Origin: an uncultured Coriobacteriaceae bacterium
GTDB taxonomy: Bacteria; Actinomycetota; Coriobacteriia; Coriobacteriales; QAMH01
Direction of reading: 5' to 3'
Assembly (NCBI GenBank): GCA_900544245.1
Contig: UQUH01000015.1
Span: 1-33,512, forward strand
DNA: 33,512 nt
Shown: piece after piece, positions 16,191 through 28,396 of the stretch
How positions within the stretch are numbered: position 1 is the stretch's first letter
Layout: the number at the start of each line of letters is the position of its first letter
Translations under genes and position numbers: made by a program
Notes under the pieces: generated by a model
Told to the model about the DNA's origin: nothing
Databases searched by the model: none
Seen by the model: the letters and a program-made list of their open reading frames with translations, nothing else

Positions 16191-17684
16191 TCAGTTGCCC
16201 GCAACGCCATATTCGAGAAGTTCGTCGACGGTCACGAAACGATAGCCCTGTTCCCTGAGCTGCGGAAGCGCGATGCGCAACGCCTCGACGGTCTGGTTGC
16301 GCTCGCCTCCCCCATCGTGCATAAGGACGATCTGGCCGGGCTGGACCGAGAGAATGCGCTGGACGATGGCGTCGACACCGGGGCGGCTCCAGTCAAGCGT
16401 GTCGACATCCCATCCGATTTCGGCCTTCACCTGCGAAGACAGGGTTTCGACCATCGGGCCGTAGTAGTTGCCTCCCGGCGCACGCATGACGCTGCTCACC
16501 TGGTAGCCGAGCACGTCTTCGATTGCGTCGAACCCCTTGGTTATCTCGGCAATCTGCTCGTTGGCGGGCATGAGCGTCATGTTCACGCCCTGACCGGAGC
16601 CTTCCGCATGATCGTAGGAATGGGTCGCGACCTGATTGCCGGCATCCGCGATCTGCCTGAGCACCGTGGCGTTGTCCTTACACTGATTGCCGATGACGAA
16701 AAACGTGGCATGCGCATCGTTCTCGTTCAGGATATCGAGTATCTGACGCGAGCTTTCGGGCCAGGGGCCGTCATCGAAGGTCAGCGCGATCACCTTGTCG
16801 CCACCCGTATCGGGCGTGTATGCCGTGAATCCCGAATTGACGGGCTGCTCGATGACCGTGGTGACGCTCTTGCCCGAGACCTTGCCCGTACGCACGGCCT
16901 GCGTACCGTCCACACCGGTCGAGTACAGATGCACCGATCCCTTGTAGTACGCATCGGGCGTCGCCTGCATCGAGCTCGCGGAAAATGGCAGACGGGAGGT
17001 CGTCTCCTCGTATTCCTCCGTGACATCAGCGCCATCGTCTATGGTTATGACGGCGTCCCTCACGACGCGCGCATGCGGGTCATCCGTCGCGTCCCCGTTG
17101 ATGGTGGCGGAAAGCGCATTGCCTCCTCCCCGCTCCGCAACGCTCCCATCGACGGCGATCAGGTCACCGGGAGCCGGGACGGCATGGCCGTCATCGACGA
17201 GGGACTGCAACGTCGCGTTTGCCGGCACGCTCACGGTCGCGCCGTTTACGGTGACATTGACGATGGGCGGAAAGAGGACGAGCCACGCGGCCACGGCCAG
17301 GGCAACGAGCACGAGCGCGATGACGACGAGAAAGCGCTTGCTGCCACGCTTCTGGAACGCGGCGGCGTTTCCGCTCGATAGCGAATACGAGGTGGTACCG
17401 CTCATGTAGGCATCATGATGGCGGGATCGCGCCTGCAGACGCGAGGGGTCCTGATGGACGGAACGCCCCGGCGGTGCGGTGCGCGAATGGGAGCTTGCCG
17501 CGCTGAAGCGACTCGACGAGCCTTGGACGGCGACGCGTTCGTGGCCCGCGTCCGCATGCCGAACGCCACGATCGACCTGGCCAACGTGAGCTTCCTGCCG
17601 CGGCGAGCGGGACGTGCGACTCGATTCATGGACACGTGCCCTGTACCTATCGCGCGAGTAGTTGCCTACGTCATCGGGCGGCAT
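16191..17684 (-). CDS. membrane-anchored polysaccharide deacetylase (NodB domain)
   Basis: A 497-aa protein. Residues 1-117 form a disordered, Arg/Ser/His-rich cytoplasmic part; one transmembrane helix lies at about 118-140. An extracellular linker with a SVPANATLQSLVDDG block follows, then the NodB domain from about residue 300: LTFDDGPWPE (metal Asp), THSYDHAEG (His ligands), GWDVDTLDW and VLMHDGGG. It probably removes N-acetyl groups from cell-wall glycan. The start is ATG 17684, preceded by GAGG with a short spacer; ATG 17405 (MSGTT, 404 aa) would drop the basic tail but has no binding site, and TTG 17750 overlaps the upstream gene. Confidence 0.82.
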   Translation of the reverse strand: MPPDDVGNYSRDRYRARVHESSRTSRSPRQEAHVGQVDRGVRHADAGHERVAVQGSSSRFSAASSHSRTAPPGRSVHQDPSRLQARSRHHDAYMSGTTSYSLSSGNAAAFQKRGSKRFLVVIALVLVALAVAAWLVLFPPIVNVTVNGATVSVPANATLQSLVDDGHAVPAPGDLIAVDGSVAERGGGNALSATINGDATDDPHARVVRDAVITIDDGADVTEEYEETTSRLPFSASSMQATPDAYYKGSVHLYSTGVDGTQAVRTGKVSGKSVTTVIEQPVNSGFTAYTPDTGGDKVIALTFDDGPWPESSRQILDILNENDAHATFFVIGNQCKDNATVLRQIADAGNQVATHSYDHAEGSGQGVNMTLMPANEQIAEITKGFDAIEDVLGYQVSSVMRAPGGNYYGPMVETLSSQVKAEIGWDVDTLDWSRPGVDAIVQRILSVQPGQIVLMHDGGGERNQTVEALRIALPQLREQGYRFVTVDELLEYGVAGN

Positions 17685-17734
17685 TTGCCTCGCCCTGTCG
17701 TTATCCACGAATGCCTCCGGTGATGGTGTCGCGC

Positions 17735-19429
17735 CTACTGTTTTTGCCAACCGTTTTCCAGGCAGAGGATGATGACCTCGTCATCGGTCACGGTGTTGGA
17801 ATAGAGCATCCTGCTGATACGACTCGCTTCGGTGGTATAGAGGGTGTTCGACGAGAAGAACGCCTGCGGCGTGTTGGTCGTGGCGATGTCTCCATTAAAG
17901 AGGAGGGACACGTTCGTCGCGTATTCCGCGCAGAACTTGAGGTCCTGGGAGGCGATGAGCACGGTCACGCCGCGCTTCGTAAGCTCATGCAGAAGCTTGC
18001 CGAGCTTGCGCTGCGCAAAGGGATCGACTCCCATGGTCGGTTCGTCGAGGATGAGTATGCCGACTTCGGCCATCACAGCCTTGGCGATGGCGACAAGGCG
18101 GCGCTCGCCGCAGGAAAGCTCATGCGGATCCTTGCCAAGATGGGGCGTGATGCCGATGGCATGGGCGGATTCGCGCACGTGGCGGTCCACCTCCTCGGGC
18201 GTGGCCTGCTTATCGGGAAAGGCGCAGCGTAGTTCCTCGAAAACCGTGTCCTTCACGAAGAAGGTGTCGAGATCCTGGGGGAGTGTGGCGATGATATCGG
18301 CACATTGCCTTGCCGGTACCCAGCGACCGCGCATGCGGTCGTATATTTCCGCACTGCCACCGTCTGGCTGGAGGACGCCCTTGGCGATCTTCAGCAAGGT
18401 TGTCTTTCCCGCATCGTTATTCCCGACAATCGCGTGGACGCTGCCCTGGGCGACGGAAAGCGTCGCACCGCGTATGAGCGCCTCTCCCCCTTCGTAGGCG
18501 AAGTGGATGTCATCCAGCTTGACCATCGGCCTCTTGTCGAGGTTTCCCGGCATCCGCTTGTCGGGAAAGTGACGTCGCTGCGCCCCCTTGAGTTCGCATT
18601 CCTCCCTCATCCAGGAGCGGGCCTCGTGGATGGTGACCGGGGACATGGCGGGATCGGTCGTCGGGTGGACGCCGTGAAAGATGCGAATGGCGGAGGGGAG
18701 CGCGTAGGAAATCGGATCGTTGCCCAGATAGAGCTTTCGCGCCACGTCGTTGGTGGAACCACGGTACGCGATGCGCCCCGCATCCATGATGATGACCTCA
18801 TCGGCATCGATGTAGACCTGCTCAAAGGAGCGCTCGCTGATGATGACCGTGACGTCGAGCTCGCGATTTATGTTGCGAACCAAAGACAGGAAGGTGCTCG
18901 TGGCGATGGGGTCGAGCCGGGACGTCGGCTCGTCGAGAACGAGGACGTCGGGATTCATGACCATCGCCGACGCAAGGTTCAACAGCCGCTTTTGCCCACC
19001 CGAAAGCTCGGCGACATCGCGATTGAGCCAGTCCTTGATCCGGAAGTAGGCTGCCGTTTCGGCGATTCTCGATTGCATGGTCGAGTGATCGCACCCGACC
19101 ATGCGTGGGCCGAGCGCCAGCTCGTCGAGCACCGTCTTCTGGGTTATCTGGCGATTGGGATTCTGACCGACGAAGCCGACCTTGCTGACCTGCTCGTTCT
19201 GTGTAACCGCTCCAAGATTAACTCCATCGAGAAGAACGGTTCCCGAACGCGTGCCCTCAGGCGTTGCCCAGCTGGCGAAGTGACGCAGCAAGGTCGTCTT
19301 CCCCGATCCGTTCCTGCCGCAAAGGAGCAGATAGGAACCCGGTTCGACATCAAGGTTCACGTCTTCGAGCGCCGGCGTGAGAGCATTGGGAAATGTGAAC
19401 GTCAGATGGTCTACTTCGAAATGCGACAT
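17735..19429 (-). CDS. ABC protein with two ATPase domains (ECF/cobalt-type EcfA-EcfA' fusion)
   Basis: A 564-aa protein with two ABC ATPase domains. Domain 1: Walker A GRNGSGKTT at 38-46, signature LSGGQKR, Walker B VLVLDEPTS. Domain 2: variant Walker A GNNDAGKTT, variant signature LSCGERR, LILDEPTMGVD. This layout is that of energy-coupling factor (cobalt/vitamin) transporters. No T (EcfT) or S component is next to it, so partners are elsewhere; a non-transport role is possible. ATG 19429 follows GGGG by 7 nt. A -10 and two palindromes lie upstream. It precedes the deacetylase on the same strand with little space between. Confidence 0.85.
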   Translation of the reverse strand: MSHFEVDHLTFTFPNALTPALEDVNLDVEPGSYLLLCGRNGSGKTTLLRHFASWATPEGTRSGTVLLDGVNLGAVTQNEQVSKVGFVGQNPNRQITQKTVLDELALGPRMVGCDHSTMQSRIAETAAYFRIKDWLNRDVAELSGGQKRLLNLASAMVMNPDVLVLDEPTSRLDPIATSTFLSLVRNINRELDVTVIISERSFEQVYIDADEVIIMDAGRIAYRGSTNDVARKLYLGNDPISYALPSAIRIFHGVHPTTDPAMSPVTIHEARSWMREECELKGAQRRHFPDKRMPGNLDKRPMVKLDDIHFAYEGGEALIRGATLSVAQGSVHAIVGNNDAGKTTLLKIAKGVLQPDGGSAEIYDRMRGRWVPARQCADIIATLPQDLDTFFVKDTVFEELRCAFPDKQATPEEVDRHVRESAHAIGITPHLGKDPHELSCGERRLVAIAKAVMAEVGILILDEPTMGVDPFAQRKLGKLLHELTKRGVTVLIASQDLKFCAEYATNVSLLFNGDIATTNTPQAFFSSNTLYTTEASRISRMLYSNTVTDDEVIILCLENGWQKQ

Positions 19430-19462
19430 GCTCGTCCCCACGATATGCCAATCAAAACCCTG

Positions 19463-19496
19463 AAATGCGAATCGCATTTTTCGGCCGAAAATTATA
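19463..19496 (-). promoter_or_regulatory. promoter with two palindromes before the ABC gene
   Basis: On the minus strand, TATAAT (19496-19491) is followed at once by the palindrome TTTTCGGCCGAAAA (19478-19491) and then AAATGCGA-A-TCGCATTT (19463-19479; 8-1-8). The two palindromes abut between the -10 and the start codon 33 nt away, where a repressor would block transcription. The 7-1-7 core of the second has the geometry of FUR-family boxes, but the regulator is unknown. Confidence 0.5.
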
Positions 19497-19652
19497 CGCG
19501 TATCTGGTCCGGGTCGGCATGTCGATTCTCTTAACTTCCCGTGTCCGGACACCTGAAGAAGCCGAAGATGACATCGTCATGCTTCGCCGAATCACTTCGT
19601 ACGCGTACCGGTTTATGCCCCATCGCGCATTGCCCTCGGTTCCAATGCGCTA

Positions 19653-19680
19653 TGCTATATCTTTATGTGGTTTCCACATA
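19653..19680 (+). promoter_or_regulatory. nifJ promoter region with palindrome
   Basis: TGCTATATC (19653-19661) is a possible extended -10, and right after it the perfect inverted repeat TATGTGG-TTT-CCACATA (19664-19680) lies 30 nt before the nifJ start. It probably is a repressor or redox-regulator site; spacing differs from the Rex consensus. Confidence 0.4.
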
Positions 19681-19709
19681 TGCAAGATGACCCAAGAAGA
19701 GAGGAAGAC

Positions 19710-23252
<3,543 letters not shown>

Positions 23253-23276
23253 GTCCCTCATTCGTCACCTCATGCG

Positions 23277-23308
23277 AAGGGAGCCCCGGCAAATGTCGGG
23301 GCTCCCTT
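23277..23308. terminator. intrinsic terminator between nifJ and MATE gene
   Basis: Arms 23277-23288 and 23297-23308 pair perfectly (12 bp, mostly G-C) around an 8-nt loop, followed on the plus strand by TCTCTTT. On the minus strand the arm is followed by CGCATGAGG with no T-run, so it serves mainly nifJ. Confidence 0.9.
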
Positions 23309-23334
23309 CTCTTTGCTTGTGACAGGATGTCAGC

Positions 23335-24825
23335 TTACTTTGCTACTGCACCCTTTGCCTCCGCCTCGGCAATGCGACGGTGCTGCTTGCGGACCTCGAT
23401 GACGAGGAGCAGCGCCGAAAGGAGAACCGAAAGGCCGTCGGCGATCGGGAACGAGAAGCAGTAGCCCATGAGCGGCGTCATTCCCGGAAAGAGGCTTGGA
23501 ATGAGCGTCGGGGTGATGAGAAACGCAGGCAGCAGGAAGATGAGCTGCCGGGTAAGCGACAGAAACGCCGACTTGAGCGGCTGACCCGTTGCCTGGAAAT
23601 AGTTCGAACTGATGACCTGGACGGAAATGAGCGGAATGAGCGCCGTCTGCACGATGAGCGCCCATACCGCGAAGCTCATGAGCGAAGCCTCGATGCCAAA
23701 CACGGAAATGATCTGCTCGGGGAATACGTGAATGAGCACGAAGAACACCGTCAGGATTGCCGTGGCCGCACCCAAGGCGACGTAGAGCGTCCTGAGCACG
23801 CGGCGGTACTTACGCGCGCCCGTGTTGAAGCCGAGTATGGGCTGCGCGGCAATCGCGATGCCGAGAGCCGGGAAGAAGACGACGCCGGTGATCTTCGAGA
23901 CGACACCGATGCTCGCGAGCGCCCCATCGACGCCGATCGGATCGGCAGCGCCGAGCGAGGCGAGGAGCATGTTGCTGATGACCTGCGTCACGGCCATCGC
24001 CGCCTGCAAGCCGAAGGGCGCCAGGCCGAGCTCGATGAGGCGCTTGCAGATCTTCGGGTCGATCGCGAGATTGCGTGCGTGCAGCTTGAAGGGTGCCGAC
24101 GAGCGTGACGAGACGAAGTACCAGAGAACGATGACGGCCGTGACGGCCTGGCCGATGATGGTTGCGCTCGCAGACCCCGCCACGCCCCAGCCGAAGACGA
24201 GGACGAAGAGGTAGTTGAGGATCACGCAGACGACGGTACCCACGACGGTCGTCCACAGGGCCAGGTTGGGGGCACCGGCCGTGCGAATAAAGTTGTTGAC
24301 GCCAAAGCTGATGTTGCAGATCATCATGCCGTAGATGATGATCTGGATGAAGGTGCGTGCGTACGGGAGCGTAACATCGGTCGCGCCCACGAGAACGAGG
24401 AGCGGGTCGATCCAGAACGTCGCGTAGATGGCCGCGGCGATGGAGACGATGATCATGACCGTCACGGAATTGCCAAGTGCGCGCTCCGCGTCGTCCTTCC
24501 TACCCTCGCCCAGCAAGATGGCCGCGAGCGAGTTTCCGCCGTTACCGGCAAGGATCGCGAAGGCGTTCACGATGGTCATGATGGGAAACGCGACCTGCGT
24601 CGCGGCAAGGCCGATCTCTCCCATGGCTTGGCCGAGAAAGATCGAGTCGATGACGTTATAAAGGGAATTGAGGACGACGGCTGCCACGGCGGGAATGGAG
24701 AACTCGAGCATGAGCCTGCCGATAGGCGCCGTGCCCATGCGCGTGACCTTGTCTTCTCCCCTATCCTTGCGCTTCTCGAGCTCGGCTTGCCCGACCGCGG
24801 GGGCGTCTGTCGTGCGTCTATCCAT
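23335..24825 (-). CDS. MATE family efflux transporter
   Basis: A 496-aa polytopic protein with about 12 hydrophobic helices in two homologous halves, typical of MatE (cation- or drug-coupled exporters): PIGRLMLEFSIPAV, LYNVIDSIFLGQAMG, GNGGNSLAAILLGEG, GVNNFIRTAGAPN and in the second half ALGIAIAAQPILGFNTGA. The substrate is not readable. ATG 24825 lacks a good binding site; ATG 24738 (MGTAPIG, 467 aa) has AAGG 8 nt upstream and is a reasonable alternative. It begins 26 nt after the stop of the 152-aa gene, so the two may be cotranscribed. Confidence 0.88.
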   Translation of the reverse strand: MDRRTTDAPAVGQAELEKRKDRGEDKVTRMGTAPIGRLMLEFSIPAVAAVVLNSLYNVIDSIFLGQAMGEIGLAATQVAFPIMTIVNAFAILAGNGGNSLAAILLGEGRKDDAERALGNSVTVMIIVSIAAAIYATFWIDPLLVLVGATDVTLPYARTFIQIIIYGMMICNISFGVNNFIRTAGAPNLALWTTVVGTVVCVILNYLFVLVFGWGVAGSASATIIGQAVTAVIVLWYFVSSRSSAPFKLHARNLAIDPKICKRLIELGLAPFGLQAAMAVTQVISNMLLASLGAADPIGVDGALASIGVVSKITGVVFFPALGIAIAAQPILGFNTGARKYRRVLRTLYVALGAATAILTVFFVLIHVFPEQIISVFGIEASLMSFAVWALIVQTALIPLISVQVISSNYFQATGQPLKSAFLSLTRQLIFLLPAFLITPTLIPSLFPGMTPLMGYCFSFPIADGLSVLLSALLLVIEVRKQHRRIAEAEAKGAVAK

Positions 24826-24851
24826 GCGCGATGAACCCGTGTCCAGATGCC

Positions 24852-25310
24852 CTAGTCGTAATAACCGCGTTCGAAGGCTGCGTCACCCTTGCCGCAACCA
24901 CCCTGATAGCATGTCGGTTTGAAATCGAGGACCTTCTTGGCGATCTCGGGCTGCGTGCGCAGCTTTACGAGCATGTTGTAGACCCCCGCGCCATCGATAT
25001 CGACGATACGCGGATTGCCGCCCTTCATGATGCGATAGACATCGGCAGCCGTATACCCCTCGACCTCCATGGGGTTTTCGACCTTGTCGAAGAAGCGCGG
25101 TTCGGGAAGGTCGACATATGCGCAGAACTCCCGGTAGATGTCATCATGCTCGGGAGCGAACAGCGTCTTGCCGTAGTCGGGACGATGCGACAGATGCGAC
25201 GCCTCTTCGTCGAGCTTGGCGTCGAGCTCGGCAAAGTAGTCAAGCGCCGTCTTGCCCCGTTGTGCCTTGCCCGCCTCGACAAGCGCCATCTCACGTTCGT
25301 ATGAACCCAT
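24852..25310 (-). CDS. hypothetical 152-aa protein
   Basis: I do not recognise it. ATG 25310 is preceded by GAGGAGG with an 8-nt spacer, the best binding site in the window. The first half is charged and helical (YEREMALVEAGKAQRGK, FAELDAKLDEEASHL). The second half has GYTAADVYRIMKGGNPRIVDIDGAGVYNML, a mixed alpha/beta stretch, then a C-terminal CYQGGCGKG that could bind metal or be redox-active. It is upstream of the MATE gene and divergent from the GT4 gene. The strong translation signal and intact frame make it a real gene. Confidence 0.72.
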   Translation of the reverse strand: MGSYEREMALVEAGKAQRGKTALDYFAELDAKLDEEASHLSHRPDYGKTLFAPEHDDIYREFCAYVDLPEPRFFDKVENPMEVEGYTAADVYRIMKGGNPRIVDIDGAGVYNMLVKLRTQPEIAKKVLDFKPTCYQGGCGKGDAAFERGYYD

Positions 25311-25341
25311 GTTCACGACCTCCTCGTATCCTGTCGTACGG

Positions 25342-25413
25342 AGCATAGCACTCATCTGGGACATAGTTGGGTACAGAGCACTTCTGTTGCACGCACGGAC
25401 GAAACCGTATAAT
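25342..25413. promoter_or_regulatory. divergent promoters of 152-aa gene and GT4 gene
   Basis: Plus strand: TATAAT at 25408-25413 with TTGCAC at 25387-25392 (15-nt spacer). Minus strand: TGCTATGCT (25350-25342), a TGn-extended -10, 32 nt before ATG 25310. Confidence 0.45.
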
Positions 25414-25446
25414 TGAGACGAGCATGCGAAGAGAGGAGCTTGCGCC

Positions 25447-26628
25447 ATGCGTGTCCTACTCATGAACCACTTTCCACTCCAGGGATCAGGCAGCGGGGTC
25501 TATACCGTCAACATCGCCCGCGCACTCGTGCGAAAGGGCCACGAGGTGTGCATCATCATGCCCGAAAACGAAGTGCTCGCCGAGCTCGACGTGGACGGCA
25601 TACGTCTGCACCCCGTCTATTTCGATTCCTGCAGCGCCGACGCACTCGACTTCGACTTTCCCTGCTTCACGACGCATCCGCGCAGCGTCATGACCTTCTA
25701 CGAGCTCGACGACGCGCAGGTCGCGGCATACGAAGGCGCGTTTCGCGCGGCCATCGAAGACGAGATCGCGGCCTTCGATCCCGATGTCATCCACTGCGGG
25801 CACATCTGGCTGCAGGCAAGCTACGCGGCAGATTACGGCATACCGCTCATCATCACCGCACATGGTACCGACCTCATAGGATTCCAGAAATCGGAGCGCT
25901 TTCGCGAGCAGGCGCGCAAGGCCTTCGACACCGCAGATGCCATCATCACCATCTCGAAGGACAGCACCGCACTCGTCAACAAGCTGTTTGGCGAACCGGA
26001 AAAGGTGCATCTCGTGCGCAACGGCTATGACCCGACGGTCTTCTATCCCGATGAAAGCAGCGTGGCCGAGGTGCTCACCCACTTTGACATTGACGGCGAT
26101 TACGACGACATCGTCTCGTTTGCTGGCAAGTTCGCGCATTTCAAGGGCATCGACATCCTGCTCAACGCTGCCGCGCTCTACGAGCGTGACGGAGTTGCGA
26201 CGATAATCGCCGAAGATGGCGAGCTCTTCGGGGAAATGACTGCGTTGGCAAAGGAGCTCGGCCTCAGGCACGTGCACTTTGTGCATAACCAGCCCCATGA
26301 CGTACTGCGTCATCTGTACAGTTGTGCCACCGTCTCGTTGCTGACCTCGCGCAACGAGCCTTTCGGGCTCGTCGCCATCGAGGCGCTTGCCTGCGGCGCA
26401 CCTGTCATCGCAAGCGATGAGGGCGGGCCCCTCGACATCATCACGCCGGAAGTCGGATTGCTGTTCCAAAGCGAAAATCCCGAGGACCTGGCGCGCGAGG
26501 TACAGCTCGTGCTCGATGGCGACATCGACTTCGACCGCGAGGAGGTCGCTCGCTATGCCCTCGAGAACTACTCGCAAGATGTCTCGATTGGCGAGCTCAT
26601 CGCTCTTTACGAGGCAGCTATCGGATAA
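25447..26628 (+). CDS. GT4 family glycosyltransferase
   Basis: A 393-aa GT-B fold glycosyltransferase. N-terminal domain: VLLMNHFPLQGSGSGVYTVNIARAL, VIHCGHIWLQA, ITAHGTDLIG. C-terminal donor-binding domain: VSFAGKFAHFKGIDILLNAA, LLTSRNEPFGLVAIEALACGAPVIASDEGGPLDII with the EX7E pattern of family 4. It transfers a sugar from a nucleotide donor, probably to a lipid, polysaccharide or small molecule; the acceptor cannot be inferred. ATG 25447 follows GAGAGGAG with an 8-nt spacer. It stands alone and is followed by a structured region. Confidence 0.92.
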   Translation: MRVLLMNHFPLQGSGSGVYTVNIARALVRKGHEVCIIMPENEVLAELDVDGIRLHPVYFDSCSADALDFDFPCFTTHPRSVMTFYELDDAQVAAYEGAFRAAIEDEIAAFDPDVIHCGHIWLQASYAADYGIPLIITAHGTDLIGFQKSERFREQARKAFDTADAIITISKDSTALVNKLFGEPEKVHLVRNGYDPTVFYPDESSVAEVLTHFDIDGDYDDIVSFAGKFAHFKGIDILLNAAALYERDGVATIIAEDGELFGEMTALAKELGLRHVHFVHNQPHDVLRHLYSCATVSLLTSRNEPFGLVAIEALACGAPVIASDEGGPLDIITPEVGLLFQSENPEDLAREVQLVLDGDIDFDREEVARYALENYSQDVSIGELIALYEAAIG

Positions 26629-26640
26629 ACCGCGACAGAG

Positions 26641-26774
26641 AGGCGCAGGCATTTCCCTGTCCCATCTTGCGCACAGGGAAGCCATCGAGCGAAGGTGCAA
26701 GGGAGCGCGCCGTAAAGACCGCGAAGCGGGCTGTCGGGAAGCGACCGTCGAAGCGAGATGGCTCCCCTGCGCGC
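26641..26774. repeat. possible degenerate copy 3 of the structured element
   Basis: The 26629-26783 gap between convergent stops. Arms 26669-26686 and 26757-26774 pair over 18 bp with two mismatches or wobbles. Inside, 26714-26722 (AAAGACCGC) matches copy 1 exactly and GTCGGGAAGCGAC (26733-26745) forms a hairpin where copies 1 and 2 have GTC...GAC. A rival perfect hairpin, 26653-26660 with 26673-26680, uses part of the left arm. Weaker than copies 1 and 2. Confidence 0.4.
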
Positions 26775-26783
26775 ATCCGAAAG

Positions 26784-27656
26784 TCATTCCTGCTTGCGCT
26801 TGGCGAGTATGCCGGGGGCAAGCTCGGAGACGAGGATCGCCGCGAAGATGAGGACGAAGCCGCACACCATGCGTCCCGTCAGCACCTCGGCGCCAAAGGC
26901 GACGCTGAATGCCACGCCAAAGGGGGATTCCAGCGAAAGCAGTAACGAAGCGGTCGATGGCGGGAGCTTTTGCTGGCCGATGTTCTGGAAGAGCAGCGCG
27001 AGCGCCGTGCAGGCGATGCCAAGATAGAGCAAGCTTGCCCAGGTGTTCCAGTCGAGCGCCTCCCATCGGGGCGGCTGCTCGAAGATGGCACCCGAAAGAA
27101 GCGAGAAGAGCGCGACGAAGAAGAACTGCCACATGGTCAGCACGTATATGTCACGGTCTTGCGAGAACTTCGAGACGAAGCAGATATGCAGGCCGTAGAA
27201 GACCGCGCAACATAGGGTGAGCAAGTCACCGAAGCTCATCGAAAAGCCCGAGCCAAGGCTCACCAGACCGATGCCGCCAACGCACATGAACGCGGCGACG
27301 ATATTGAATACATGGGGCCTTCGCCTGGAAATCGCCCATGCGAAGAAGGGGACCATGACGCAATAGGTGCCCGTGAGAAACGCATTCTTTCCCGGCGTCG
27401 TGTCCGTGATGCCAATCGTCTGCAGGTAATACCCCATGAACAGCAGGAATCCGAAGAGCGCGCCGAAGGCGATGTAGTCCTTGCGGAAGTACAGCTCGCG
27501 CTTCCTCACGTACACGAGCGCGAGAATGAACGCGGCGAGCGCGAAGCGCACGACGAGAATCCACGCCGGGGACACGACATCGGTCGTGTCCTTGACGACG
27601 ACGAACGAGCTGCCCCAGATGAGGGTAGCCAGGACGATGAGAATCTTGTAGAGCAT
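26784..27656 (-). CDS. EamA/DMT family transporter
   Basis: A 290-aa protein with about 10 hydrophobic helices in two EamA halves: LATLIWGSSFVVVKDTT at the start, FALAAFILALVYVRKREL, and LAGAIFEQPPR...YLGIACTALALLFQNIGQQ in the second half. DMT proteins export amino acids, metabolites or drugs. ATG 27656 shares its A with the upstream TGA (TGATG), so translation is coupled to the ABC ATPase; GTG 27659 is a rival start. Its place at the end of an amino-acid import operon may point to an amino-acid-like substrate. Confidence 0.85.
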   Translation of the reverse strand: MLYKILIVLATLIWGSSFVVVKDTTDVVSPAWILVVRFALAAFILALVYVRKRELYFRKDYIAFGALFGFLLFMGYYLQTIGITDTTPGKNAFLTGTYCVMVPFFAWAISRRRPHVFNIVAAFMCVGGIGLVSLGSGFSMSFGDLLTLCCAVFYGLHICFVSKFSQDRDIYVLTMWQFFFVALFSLLSGAIFEQPPRWEALDWNTWASLLYLGIACTALALLFQNIGQQKLPPSTASLLLSLESPFGVAFSVAFGAEVLTGRMVCGFVLIFAAILVSELAPGILAKRKQE

Positions 27657-28396
27657 CACTGGATATGGCCGAGGAAGTTCTTCGTTCGCTCGTGCTTGGG
27701 ATGGTTGAAGACCTCGTCGGGAGTGCCCTCCTCGACGACGACACCACCCTCCATGAAGATGACGCGATCGGCGACGTCCTTGGCAAACTGCATCTCGTGC
27801 GTGACGACGACCATGGTCATGCCCTCCTCGGCAAGCGAGCGCATGACGTCGAGGACGCCACGCACGAGCTCAGGGTCGAGTGCGCTGGTCGCCTCGTCGA
27901 ACAGCATGACATGTGGCTCCATCGCGAGCGCGCGGGCAATGGCGACGCGCTGCTGCTGACCACCCGATAGCTGGGCCGGGAAGTAGTCGGCACGATCGCC
28001 CAAACCGACACGGTCGAGCTCGAACTGCGCTATGCGCTCCGCCTCTTCCTTGGAACGCTTAAGCACTTTGCGTTGGGCGAGCATGACGTTCTTGAGGGCA
28101 GTGAGCTGCGGAAAGAGGTTGAACTGCTGGAACACCATGCCAACATGCTCGCGCAACTTGTTGACATCGGTTTTGGGATCGGTGATTTCCTTGCCCTCGA
28201 TGAAGATGTGGCCACCCGTCGGCTTCTCGAGCAGGTTGATGCAGCGAAGCATCGTGGACTTGCCGGACCCCGACGGACCGAGCACGACGACGACCTCGCC
28301 CTTGGCAATCTCGATGTTGACGTCCTTGAGCACCTCGTTGTCACCGAAGCACTTCGAGAGATGTTGGATCGAAATCATGGAATCCTGACCGCTCAT
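27656..28396 (-). CDS. polar amino acid ABC transporter ATPase (operon 1)
   Basis: A 246-aa GlnQ-type ATPase: Walker A GPSGSGKST, Q-loop QQFNLFPQLTAL, signature LSGGQQQR, Walker B VMLFDEATSALDPE, H-loop VTHEMQFA. It drives uptake through the permease encoded just upstream; the start ATG 28396 overlaps the permease stop as ATGA. Standard length and all key residues are present. An unusual point is the neighbour downstream, an EamA exporter coupled by a one-base overlap. Confidence 0.95.
   Translation of the reverse strand: MSGQDSMISIQHLSKCFGDNEVLKDVNIEIAKGEVVVVLGPSGSGKSTMLRCINLLEKPTGGHIFIEGKEITDPKTDVNKLREHVGMVFQQFNLFPQLTALKNVMLAQRKVLKRSKEEAERIAQFELDRVGLGDRADYFPAQLSGGQQQRVAIARALAMEPHVMLFDEATSALDPELVRGVLDVMRSLAEEGMTMVVVTHEMQFAKDVADRVIFMEGGVVVEEGTPDEVFNHPKHERTKNFLGHIQ

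Noticed and set aside
19664..19680. Rex redox-repressor site at nifJ
   Set aside because: The repeat is 7-3-7 with TGTGG/CCACA, not the TTGTGAA-N4-TTCACAA pattern; kept only as an unnamed palindrome.
25486..27132. 548-codon open frame on the minus strand
   Set aside because: Antisense to GT4 and crossing into EamA; no family motif.
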